Source of the DNA: Thermoprotei archaeon
GTDB taxonomy: Archaea > Thermoproteota > Thermoprotei_A > Sulfolobales > Ignisphaeraceae
Assembly: GCA_003661865.1 (NCBI GenBank)
Contig: QMWY01000014.1
Span: 1 to 12,082, forward strand
Direction: 5' to 3'
Length of the DNA: 12,082 nt
Shown: in pieces, positions 6,317-12,004 of the stretch
Numbering within the stretch: the first letter of the stretch is position 1
How the letters are laid out: the number at the start of each line of letters is the position of its first letter
The notes under the pieces: generated by a model
Databases searched by the model: none
What the model was told of the DNA's origin: nothing
Seen by the model: only the letters and a program-made list of their open reading frames with translations
Translations under genes and position numbers: made by a program

Positions 6317-6365
6317 CTATGGCAATCCTCGATACCCGGCCGAACCCATCGTATCTACACTGCAC

Positions 6366-6645
6366 AGCCTAGCAGCGCTACAACAGCCCATCTACGCCGC
6401 GTTGCTCATAGTGGTGAGCTAGCTGGTTTAACGTTCCCCGTAGTTTACATCTATACAAGAAGCCACGAATCGGAGAAAATGTAAGGAACACGAGGATACG
6501 TAGGTCTATCAACGCTGTTAAGGAGATTATGGATAGGCTCCGGATATTTTCTCGGCGGGATGGAGGAGATGAGTAGTGCTATGAGTATAATCTCCTTGTA
6601 TCTATGAAGCTATGGGCGTAGGAGCAGCTGCACCGGTGGTGCCTG
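6366..6645. other. Intergenic region before the membrane-protein gene
   Basis: About 280 bases between divergent genes. A short basic frame (about 6425-6577, plus strand, RSINAVKEIMDRLRIFSRR, ending DGGDE) has no start codon with a ribosome site and may be a remnant. A TATA-like AGTATAAT at about 6584-6591 would start a leader of about 30 bases for the gene at 6646, and GGTGG at 6635-6639 is its ribosome-binding site. Confidence 0.4.
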
Positions 6646-7428
6646 ATGGAGCTTGTTGTGCTGCTGGCGGCTCTGCTCATGTATATTGCTGCTATGTGGT
6701 CGTTCTCTGCGCCAACCGACTTCGTGTATCGGTACAGGGGAGCTGTGTATAGGGTTCTTCGGCAGCGCTACGCCGCGGCTACCCTGCTATACCTACTAGG
6801 GCTAGGAGTGCTGGTCGTGCTTGGGATCCGTAGCACCGGTACGGGCCACGCTTCGGGTGAGGGTTCTGCATTGCTTATCCGCACCCTGTTCTCGCTGCTC
6901 ATAGACTTGCTGAGCAGGTTGGGCGGCGCAGTGATCGTCGCAGCTGTTCTCTCCTCAATGACCATACCGATCTACGTGCTTATCGAGTGGGTACGGGGGC
7001 GTGAAGCAAGTGCTGAGGAGACCTTAGAGCTGTGGTTCTCGGTAGTGGGAGTGGCTCTCCTATTCTACGCATTTGTACTGATAGGTAGTGCTCAGCAGAC
7101 TATCCTCGGTACCGATACGCGGATGCCTATACTTGTAAACATGGCCACTGTAGGCATGATCATCGTAGCGGCTTTCGGATCCCTGTACATAGCACTGGTT
7201 ACGCTCCCTCACACCGGTACTCCACCAGGTATCTACAAGACCACAGCAGCTCTAGGCATGCTTATACTCTTCACAACACTCTCATCCTTAGCACTGATAA
7301 CACTTGCAGAGGCCCCGCCGTTCCTCCCGTTATCTATATGCGTAGCCGCCCTGGCCTACATAATAGCCGTTAGCATATCGTTCAGAGAGGCGGAGAGGAT
7401 AAGAGAAGAGATGGGGGAGAGTAGCTAA
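6646..7428 (+). CDS. Polytopic membrane protein of unknown function
   Basis: A 260-residue hydrophobic protein with about seven predicted membrane segments, roughly at residues 2-20, 43-61, 76-93, 94-113, 127-148, 161-186 and 197-246 (the last one or two helices). A basic loop (VYRYRGAVYRVLRQRYAA, about 26-43) follows the first helix, which fits a cytoplasmic face by the positive-inside rule. A charged tail (FREAERIREEMGESS) closes it, probably also cytoplasmic. There is no recognisable transporter signature, metal-binding motif or cysteine pair. ATG 6646 has GGTGG six bases upstream. It stands alone on the plus strand, and its neighbours give no hint of substrate. Confidence 0.75.
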   Translation: MELVVLLAALLMYIAAMWSFSAPTDFVYRYRGAVYRVLRQRYAAATLLYLLGLGVLVVLGIRSTGTGHASGEGSALLIRTLFSLLIDLLSRLGGAVIVAAVLSSMTIPIYVLIEWVRGREASAEETLELWFSVVGVALLFYAFVLIGSAQQTILGTDTRMPILVNMATVGMIIVAAFGSLYIALVTLPHTGTPPGIYKTTAALGMLILFTTLSSLALITLAEAPPFLPLSICVAALAYIIAVSISFREAERIREEMGESS

Positions 7429-7721
7429 GCCACTCCATATCGTCACCACCTATAGATACGCAGGGAGGGAGAAGCTGATAATCGACAACACTTTTCGGCA
7501 GCCCCCGGGGAAGAGCGCCGAGAAGCTAGGGATCAGAGCGCCCGGGGAAGGTTGCGCAGCGCCGAACCCGGTGCATGTAAAGCCTCGTTCCGAAGCGGGG
7601 AGCATTAGCGGCGGTAGCTAGGGGAAGGATCCTCTCCGTATCTAGGATATCTAGGCGCTTTGCTGTGGCTGCGTAACACGAGGCTTTATAGCTCTGGAAG
7701 CGGTTCAGCATCCACAGGTGT
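7429..7721. other. GC-rich intergenic region with repeats and a hairpin
   Basis: About 290 bases without a convincing gene. It contains a direct repeat CCCGGGGAAG (7504-7513 and 7541-7550), each copy followed by a GCGCCGA motif. It also contains a hairpin with stem CCTCGTT / AAGCGGGG (7583-7589 with 7594-7600, GU pairs allowed) closed by a four-base loop. The last part carries the hicB promoter: TATA box CTTTATAG at 7684-7691. An open frame on the minus strand (7526-7711) has no ribosome site and an unlikely composition. A structured RNA is possible but unproven. Confidence 0.4.
7684..7691 (+). promoter_or_regulatory. TATA box of the HicB-like gene
   Basis: CTTTATAG at 7684-7691 predicts initiation near 7713, nine bases before GTG 7722. 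An AGGTG at 7716-7720 lies seven bases before the alternative GTG at 7728. Confidence 0.5.
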
Positions 7722-7988
7722 GTGGCTGTGGCTGTTCAGCGCAGGTTGCTGAGGGTATCTGTAGAGGCTGTTGTTTACCGCGACCCCGATGACCCGGGGT
7801 GGTGGATCGCTGAGGCGATCTACCACGGGGAGATCGTTGCTGACCAGGGGAGGAGCCCCGAGGAGGCTATCGCGAACCTGAGAGAGGCCCTTCTACTAAC
7901 CATCGAGGATATACACGGGGTAGACCCCAGCTACATAGACCTAGAGATCGTACCCTATGTGAAGAGGCCTCAGCAGAGCTCTTCGTAG
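7722..7988 (+). CDS. hicB: HicB-like antitoxin
   Basis: An 88-residue protein with the HicB-like fold, a degenerate RNase H fold used as an antitoxin against HicA. Seen: strand VSVEAVVYRDPDDPGWWIAE (about residues 12-31), the hairpin AIYHGEIVADQGRS (32-45), then the helix SPEEAIANLREALLLTIEDI (45-64). This is the usual order of Y-x-A-x-V-x-x-D, G-x-W-x-A and EEAxxNLxEAL. It lacks a separate C-terminal DNA-binding domain, as many archaeal HicB-like proteins do. The start is GTG 7722 or GTG 7728. Unlike normal hicAB operons, its presumed toxin gene lies downstream on the opposite strand, and the two 3' ends overlap by 19 bases. Confidence 0.78.
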   Translation: MAVAVQRRLLRVSVEAVVYRDPDDPGWWIAEAIYHGEIVADQGRSPEEAIANLREALLLTIEDIHGVDPSYIDLEIVPYVKRPQQSSS

Positions 7989-8203
7989 AGCCTCAGGAAC
8001 TCTTCTCTGGAAAGCCCCACCTGTGCAATGATCTTCATGAGGAGTCCGGGGCTATACACCTTGTAGATGGGCACTGTGACCCTACCGCTGGGGCATGAGT
8101 ACCTTGCGTGGCTACCCCTCACCCTCAGTTTTACGCAGCCTATGTGCCTCAGTACAGAGTCGAGGCATCGGTGATCCACATCCCTTGGAAGCCTCCTAGG
8201 CAT
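7970..8203 (-). CDS. hicA: HicA-like mRNA interferase toxin
   Basis: A HicA toxin (double-stranded-RNA-binding-like fold) that would cleave mRNA, using a conserved His in a GSH motif. Seen: RDVDHRCLDSVLRHIGCVKL (first helix and strand), then LRVRGSHARYSCPSG with the catalytic His at residue 32, TVPIYK and the C-terminal LLMKIIAQVGLSREEFLRLY, all in HicA order. I choose ATG 8203 because AGGTG at 8210-8214 lies six bases before it; GTG 8212 is possible. Length (77 residues) is typical. It starts 14 bases after the stop of the zinc-ribbon gene and so belongs to that operon, while the HicB-like gene runs towards it from the other strand. Confidence 0.78.
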   Translation of the reverse strand: MPRRLPRDVDHRCLDSVLRHIGCVKLRVRGSHARYSCPSGRVTVPIYKVYSPGLLMKIIAQVGLSREEFLRLYEELC

Positions 8204-8217
8204 TGCCAGCACCTATG

Positions 8218-8694
8218 CTAGCCCGGCGACTCTCTCTGCCTGGTTAACACCCCTAGGTACCTATTCAACTGTTTAAGAAACCTCTCCGCCTCCATCCGCG
8301 ATTTAACGCCTCCCATACCTAGGTAGGTGCACTGCTCTAGGAAGTTACCCAAGTCTTGGCGAAGAAGCTCTAAGAACTCTTCAAGGTTCTCTAAGCGACG
8401 CAGCTCCCTGCCGAACGGCGTTAGCCTATCTCTTCGAAGAATACCGAGGCTGCGCAGCGTTGGGTACAGATCCTTCATACAGGTGCTGCGCCTATAACCC
8501 GTGCAGAGCCCGCCACGCCTGAGGTTACGGAAGAGTCGCACAGGGTCGAACGACCTGAAGTAGCTCGGCGCTGTTTGACGCACCCTCTTCCTATCGATGC
8601 GGAGGCCGCAGAAGGTGCAGCGAAAGCCGTAGACCCTACCCTCCTTAACCAGGGGCTTTAGAACTGCGCCGCAGCGTGGACAGATGAACGCCAC
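8218..8694 (-). CDS. Zinc-ribbon protein of unknown function
   Basis: A 158-residue basic protein. An N-terminal zinc ribbon is plain: C5-P-R-C8 and C26-T-F-C29, 17 residues apart, the fold used by many nucleic-acid-binding proteins. A basic middle (about 32-75, RIDRKRVRQTAPSYFRSF and RLFRNLRRGG) and a helical C-terminus with two more Cys (GLCTGYRRSTC near 63-73; C122) follow. The helix LENLEEFLELLRQDLGNFLE (about 100-119) looks like a protein-contact helix. GTG 8694 has a very strong ribosome site, AGGAGGTGA at 8701-8709, embedded in the last codons of the upstream gene. It is the middle gene of a three-gene operon that ends in hicA. Nucleic-acid binding is a fair inference; a specific role is not. 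Confidence 0.7.
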   Translation of the reverse strand: MAFICPRCGAVLKPLVKEGRVYGFRCTFCGLRIDRKRVRQTAPSYFRSFDPVRLFRNLRRGGLCTGYRRSTCMKDLYPTLRSLGILRRDRLTPFGRELRRLENLEEFLELLRQDLGNFLEQCTYLGMGGVKSRMEAERFLKQLNRYLGVLTRQRESPG

Positions 8695-8700
8695 TGCTCC

Positions 8701-9300
8701 TCACCTCCTAAACTTTTTCAGGATCTCCAAAACCCTATTCCTAACCTCTTTATCGACCACCATCCGCGCCAGGAGCTCCCTCACACGTTCGTTCCGCAGG
8801 ATCTTCATAACCGTTCTCCTGAAACCGCCTCCATGTACGAGATCCAGGATCAACCTCTTGGCATTGTCGATGTCCTCAGCATCGATATTATCGAGTACCT
8901 TGACGAGCTCCTGCGGATACATATAGAGAGACGCAACGGTGTATTCAGAGTTCCAGCAACCATCGAAATAAACCCTAGTTCCGTCAGGGTCCAGCAGAGC
9001 TCTGCAGCCATTGACCGAGTACAGAATCCTCCCCCTACTCCTTGACAGGTACAGGCGTCCAAGCCTCGGATCCATTGCACCTGTGCTTCGCCTCGCCTGA
9101 ACCTGCCCGGTTCCCTCATTACCTCGCAGAAGCTCTATAGACCTCTTCATCTCATCTGCAATCCTCTGAAGCTCAGCTGCCACAGCATCCCTAATAGCCT
9201 CGAGATCCCCACTAAGCCTCAGTGTAGCCGCCAGCTTACTCAACCTGGTGCACAGCCTGCTCAGCTTCTCAACGACGTCGGTGCTCGGCTTCGACCTCAT
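8701..9300 (-). CDS. Helical protein of unknown function, first gene of the hicA operon
   Basis: A 199-residue protein that I do not recognise. Residues 1-60 are amphipathic helix with heptad-like spacing (LSRLCTRLSKLAATLRL; IRDAVAAELQRIADEMKRSI), a probable coiled coil. A central small beta part follows (LYLSRSRGRILYSVNGCRAL and PDGTRVYFDGCWNS, about 83-118). The C-terminal 70 residues are again helical and basic (FRRTVMKILRNERVRELLAR, RNRVLEILKKFRR). ATG 9300 lies about 11 bases after the start site predicted from the TATA box at 9334-9341. Its last codons contain the ribosome site for the zinc-ribbon gene, six bases away, so the two are translationally linked. Confidence 0.68.
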   Translation of the reverse strand: MRSKPSTDVVEKLSRLCTRLSKLAATLRLSGDLEAIRDAVAAELQRIADEMKRSIELLRGNEGTGQVQARRSTGAMDPRLGRLYLSRSRGRILYSVNGCRALLDPDGTRVYFDGCWNSEYTVASLYMYPQELVKVLDNIDAEDIDNAKRLILDLVHGGGFRRTVMKILRNERVRELLARMVVDKEVRNRVLEILKKFRR

Positions 9301-9333
9301 ACTTATCGCCGATTATCCATACAGGCATCAGGG

Positions 9334-9346
9334 CTTATAAGCGCTT
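9334..9346 (-). promoter_or_regulatory. Promoter of the three-gene hicA operon, with palindrome AAGCGCTT
   Basis: CTTATAAG (9334-9341) is a strong TATA box about 37 bases upstream of ATG 9300, with a purine-rich element before it on the minus strand. The 8-base palindrome AAGCGCTT (9339-9346) overlaps its upstream edge, where transcription factor B binds, and is repeated at 9411-9418. Overlap of an operator-like palindrome with the TATA/BRE suggests repression; that is an inference. Confidence 0.5.
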
Positions 9347-9660
9347 CGGCGCCGAACGTCTGCCGCACGCCGCACATTAAGTCGAGAAAGATGCCAGAGA
9401 GATGGGTTACAAGCGCTTATCCTCGAAGTGCATCTGCGACGGGTGCTAAACAGTTGGAGATTGGTGTGGCAACTACTGCTAAGAAGTCACGGCTTAAGAG
9501 CGAGGTCTTAGGCCCAGAAGGTGATATTAGCCGCAGTCCTGGGGAACGCCCAACGGCTCCCGAGAAGCAGGAGGCGTGGAGAAGCAGGGGATGGAGAAGA
9601 ACTGAGACAGTGCCCAGAACCGCGGATGGAGCAGAGGCGGGGTAGAGGAGGGAGGAAGCC
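9347..9660. other. Region upstream of the hicA operon without a sure gene
   Basis: Holds the second AAGCGCTT palindrome (9411-9418). A plus-strand frame from ATG 9391 to TAG 9645 (84 codons) is open but has a low-complexity, Arg/Glu/Ala-rich sequence, no ribosome site and no recognisable domain. Another frame over 9400-9450 shows a Cys-rich piece (SSKCICDGC, then stops), so a decayed zinc-finger gene such as a transposon TnpB end is conceivable but not supported well enough to call. Confidence 0.35.
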
Positions 9661-9804
9661 CTAGTAGGTCTCCCGGGTCAATCTTGAGAGGAGTATTCTC
9701 CCTGCTCTCTCCCGGGCTAGGTACCTCAGGATGTTTAGTGTCGTCGCTCTGAACACAGGATCCTCAACTAGCTTCTCTGCGAATGCGTAGTGATAAGCCT
9801 GGTT
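9661..9804 (-). pseudogene. C-terminal remnant of an unknown gene
   Basis: A minus-strand frame of 47 codons, open from a TAA at 9805-9807 to TAG 9661-9663, reads AYHYAFAEKLVEDPVFRATT, LNILRYLARERAGRILLSRL and TRETY. It is strongly helical and looks like a real protein end, but it has no start codon with a ribosome site; the only in-frame candidate is GTG 9756. It seems cut off at its 5' end by the plus-strand gene that starts at 9828. I do not recognise the family. Confidence 0.35.
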
Positions 9805-9827
9805 TTAGTCCTAGTGTATAGTATCTA

Positions 9828-10276
9828 GTGCTTCAGATCACTGACCTGATCACTGAGTATACTAGGTTAATGGAGGAGCTTGGAGAGATACTTAAAGCCT
9901 ATGGGGCTTCCTCATCGAGGGAGCTACTCCGACTGATAGGGGGTGGGAAGGTATCCGAGCACCCAGCATATGAGGACTACCTAGAGGCATTGGAGTGCAG
10001 GAGGGTCTTAGAAGGAATCAAACGATTCATAGAAGAGCATTACAGTCGCATCGCATTGGGAAGACCCTTTACTATACGTAGAAGGCTCTGTGTAGTGTTG
10101 AAAGATGGTGGCTTCATAGATATTAAGGTATCCCAACCGCTACGAATACTCACTACATCGGTAGGGGAGGAGGAAAACCGGTACGGATTGGCACGGCACT
10201 GCATCACCGACGCCTAGCCAGCTATCCACGCCACATACACCTATGCAGGGGAAGTAACATCGTAGAGACAGCGTAA
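9828..10276 (+). pseudogene. Fused TumA/TumE-like toxin-antitoxin gene with a frameshift
   Basis: The N-terminal part (residues 1-70) resembles the small archaeal antitoxins found with TumE/DUF6516 toxins: LITEYTRLMEELGEILKAYG, then EHPAYEDYLEALE. It runs without a stop into a TumE-like core, RRRLCVVLKDGGFIDIKVSQ. The original frame then drifts and ends at 10217. Moving to the frame two bases later, near 10140-10155, gives HYIGRGGGKPVRIG, ALHHRRLASYPRHIHL and ends at TAA 10274. The HH and H-x-H motifs there match the 'PHH ... PHHxH' end of TumE toxins. GTG 9828 lies about 25 bases after a weak TATA-like TTTTAG (about 9803-9808). Usually antitoxin and toxin are separate genes; a deletion may have fused them. 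Identification rests on motif memory and is moderate. Confidence 0.45.
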
Positions 10277-10341
10277 CAGTGCTAGGCGATGAACCTGTAG
10301 ATAGTGTAGTAGGCTTGGTGTATTGTTTCCTGTATTTGCCT

Positions 10342-10803
10342 TTATAGTTTGTGTATTTCTTCAAGGAATACTACCCCTAGTTCACGGAGTTCTTCTATTA
10401 CGTTTCTCATCTCGGCCTCGATCTTCTTGAAGAGAGCCCTGCCCCCGATTCTCCTCGCTGAGGCTATAACGAAGCAGTCGGGTAGTGCTATTCTCAGTTT
10501 CTTCTTAAGCTCTCCTGCTAGTATTGATGTGGGTGTATCGATATCGATTACCCTTGCTTTAGCTGTGATCCATGTTATGAAGTTCTCTGCTTCTTCGTTA
10601 GGGTTCTCAATGTTTGCCGCCTTATAGATCTTCGTGGTGGTGTAGAGCGTTTCGGCAAGGGTAATAGTATTCACGTATAGCTCCAGTTCTCTACGCTTAG
10701 CCTTTGCAAAGATATCTTCAACGATACTCCTGTAGGGGGATCTCGCGATGATGTATTCTACTAGTACACTCGTATCAAGCACCAGCTTTTCCGGCAAGAG
10801 CAT
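10342..10803 (-). CDS. vapC: VapC toxin, PIN-domain ribonuclease
   Basis: A 153-residue PIN-domain RNase, partner of the AbrB-type antitoxin encoded upstream. Catalytic acidic residues: D10 in KLVLDTSVLVEYI, E51 in TITLAETLYTT and D109 in IALPDCFVIASAR. The fourth acidic position, usually in a TxD motif, is not obvious here; the segment reads GGRALFKKIEAEM, which other members of this long subfamily also seem to carry. The C-terminal extension (VIEELRELGVVFLEEIHKL) is helical. ATG 10803 lies inside the end of the antitoxin gene, an overlap of 29 bases, so translation is coupled. Only the absent fourth motif argues against full activity. Confidence 0.85.
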   Translation of the reverse strand: MLLPEKLVLDTSVLVEYIIARSPYRSIVEDIFAKAKRRELELYVNTITLAETLYTTTKIYKAANIENPNEEAENFITWITAKARVIDIDTPTSILAGELKKKLRIALPDCFVIASARRIGGRALFKKIEAEMRNVIEELRELGVVFLEEIHKL

Positions 10804-11014
10804 CTAGCCTCACATCCCACTCCTTCTTCTCCTCCCTAACAATCTCATACACCTTCTCAACATCAACATCCACTACCCTGGGCTTCAAAGGCTTCAATAC
10901 AATCGATTCACCAACAACCTCAGCTACTACTTCATCACCCTCCTCAATACCGACCCGCTCCCTCAACGCCTTAGGCAGTATTAGCACACCCTTCCTACGA
11001 ACCTTCACCACCAT
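10775..11014 (-). CDS. vapB: AbrB/SpoVT-type antitoxin (VapB)
   Basis: A 79-residue antitoxin with an N-terminal swapped-hairpin AbrB DNA-binding domain: KVRRKGVLILPKALRERVGI, then EEGDEVVAEVVGESIVLKPL (about residues 4-44). The C-terminal half (VDVDVEKVYEIVREEKKEWD, about 48-67) is the acidic toxin-binding tail. The frame is open to 11056, but ATG 11014 matches the family start; the upstream residues (Cys/Ser-rich) do not belong to the domain. A TATA-like CTTATTA at 11062-11068 predicts a leader of about 25 bases. Two imperfect direct repeats (AGTGCACCC 11027-11035; AGTGCAACC 11046-11054) lie in the leader and could be its operator. Confidence 0.82.
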   Translation of the reverse strand: MVVKVRRKGVLILPKALRERVGIEEGDEVVAEVVGESIVLKPLKPRVVDVDVEKVYEIVREEKKEWDVRLDALAGKAGA

Positions 11015-11026
11015 CTTCAGCAAAAC

Positions 11027-11068
11027 AGTGCACCCACTACAAGATAGTGCAACCATACACTAATAAGT
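11027..11068 (-). promoter_or_regulatory. Promoter and possible operator of the AbrB-type vapBC pair
   Basis: TATA-like CTTATTA (minus strand, 11062-11068) followed by two direct repeats, AGTGCACCC (11027-11035) and AGTGCAACC (11046-11054), 19 bases apart and 8 of 9 identical. They sit over the predicted start of transcription. Confidence 0.35.
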
Positions 11069-11245
11069 CTAACCGTAAAACCATAAGCACAACCCCTATA
11101 TCAACCCAAGATAATAGTTCAACCCGTCTAGCCCAGCACAAGCCCTGTAAATCGGTGTTGAGTTCTGCGTGTTGGAGAGAGGTCATGCTCAAATTGCGCC
11201 AAACAGTGCTAAGCCTGTAGTTCTCCAACGATACAGATCCGAGGT

Positions 11246-11461
11246 CTATGAAGAGGCTGGCAGTGCCCCGTCGTATACGTTTCTTATCGAACAAGTTGAG
11301 GCTTTACTACTCGCCAGTAAGAACCTAAACGCGGAGCTGCTACTCACTCCCCCAGCTAGTCTTAACATGTCGTATATAGTGAAGCATAGCCCAGCCACTA
11401 AGAAGAAGCAGAGTGTGTAGAGAGCCACACACCCCAACAACCGCTTAGCGACCAGCCTCAT
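11246..11461 (-). CDS. Small membrane or exported protein, unknown
   Basis: A 71-residue frame opening MRLVAKRLLGCVALYTLCFF and continuing as a hydrophobic helix to about residue 29, a signal-anchor-like N-terminus; the rest is Ser/Ala-rich without a known motif. Support comes from the promoter: CTTAATAT (11486-11493) is centred about 28 bases before ATG 11461, which predicts a leaderless mRNA. An opposite-strand frame (11169-11420) covers the same DNA but lacks a promoter and ribosome site at its GTG start. Only one of the two is likely real, and I favour the minus strand. Confidence 0.4.
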   Translation of the reverse strand: MRLVAKRLLGCVALYTLCFFLVAGLCFTIYDMLRLAGGVSSSSAFRFLLASSKASTCSIRNVYDGALPASS

Positions 11462-11485
11462 CAGTAACGAGCTGCCCGCACCCCC

Positions 11486-11493
11486 ATATTAAG
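11486..11493 (-). promoter_or_regulatory. TATA box of the small gene at 11461
   Basis: The minus strand reads CTTAATAT at 11486-11493. Initiation would fall at about 11463, next to the ATG at 11461. Confidence 0.4.
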
Positions 11494-11599
11494 TCTGCCG
11501 CGAAGAGCCTACCATAGCCCGAGCAAGGCAAACGGAATACGATCGTTCAGCACAGCTCCAGCACCCCAGAGCCTCACAAAGACATCCATCCAAGAATCT

Positions 11600-11824
11600 T
11601 TGAAGAGAGTTTGGGGTTATGCTGTGTGCTATGGCTTTATTCGAGGAGTAGCCACTGTAGCCACTATAGCCGTATACCTCACACTAAAACCACTAGGACA
11701 AAGCATAGCCACAACAATTCTAGCTCTAGCCACAGCCTACGCAGTACTACTAGTTCTAAAGATACTTAGAAAAGAAGAACTACAAACAATAACCAAAACA
11801 ATACTCATAAAATCTAAACAATAA
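11600..11824 (+). CDS. Small two-helix membrane protein, unknown
   Basis: A 74-residue protein from TTG 11600 with two hydrophobic helices, about residues 13-32 (FIRGVATVATIAVYLTLK) and 35-54 (SIATTILALATAYAVLLVL), and a basic C-terminal tail (KILRKEELQTITKTILIKSK), probably cytoplasmic. Codon use is strongly biased to A-ending codons (ATA, CTA, ACA, GCC/GCA), which supports coding and differs from the more GC-rich left part of the window. No good ribosome site precedes the TTG; the frame stays open upstream for tens of codons without ATG or GTG, so the start is uncertain. Resemblance to toxin-like or holin-like small proteins is only in size. Confidence 0.5.
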   Translation: MKRVWGYAVCYGFIRGVATVATIAVYLTLKPLGQSIATTILALATAYAVLLVLKILRKEELQTITKTILIKSKQ

Positions 11825-11877
11825 CATACTGCGACACCCATCAGTTAAAAACCTATTATAACGTTATGAAGCCCATT

Positions 11878-11911
11878 GAGACTTTATTCTTCCTAGTGAT
11901 TTCCATTCTCA
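11878..11911 (+). terminator. Pyrimidine-rich terminator candidate after the 11600 gene
   Basis: The plus strand is rich in T and C with runs such as TTTATTCTTCC and TTTCCATTCTC, about 55-85 bases after the stop at 11824. Archaeal RNA polymerase terminates at T-rich tracts without a needed hairpin. Confidence 0.3.
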
Positions 11912-11958
11912 AACATCTACATCAACACAATACATTGTTTATTAAGGATCCAAGTCTT

Positions 11959-11988
11959 AGAAGGAATAAGAATAATAAGGAATGAAAT
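11959..11988 (-). terminator. T-rich terminator candidate after the right-edge gene
   Basis: The minus strand reads as T-rich blocks (CATTCCTTATTATTCTTATT) about 17-45 bases after the stop at 12005, the form of an archaeal terminator. The convergent gap 11825-12004 is A/T-rich, holds a 10-base palindrome ATAACGTTAT (11858-11867), and shows no gene. Confidence 0.4.
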
Positions 11989-12004
11989 GGTTAAGCGGTA
12001 TACT

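Noticed and set aside
7526..7711. Minus-strand frame of 61 codons
   Set aside because: Unlikely composition, no ribosome site, lies over a repeat-bearing gene-free interval and the hicB promoter.
8684..9119. Several frames antisense to the 8701-9300 gene
   Set aside because: They are shadows of a gene with a good promoter and coupled translation.
9391..9645. Plus-strand frame of 84 codons, possibly a TnpB C-terminal end
   Set aside because: Low-complexity Arg/Glu/Ala sequence. A Cys-rich fragment in another frame hints at a zinc finger, but stops follow and no transposase core is present.
11941..11995. GGAATGAAATGG-like text recalling crenarchaeal CRISPR repeats
   Set aside because: It occurs once, with no second copy at spacer distance; it is better explained as a T-rich terminator on the minus strand.
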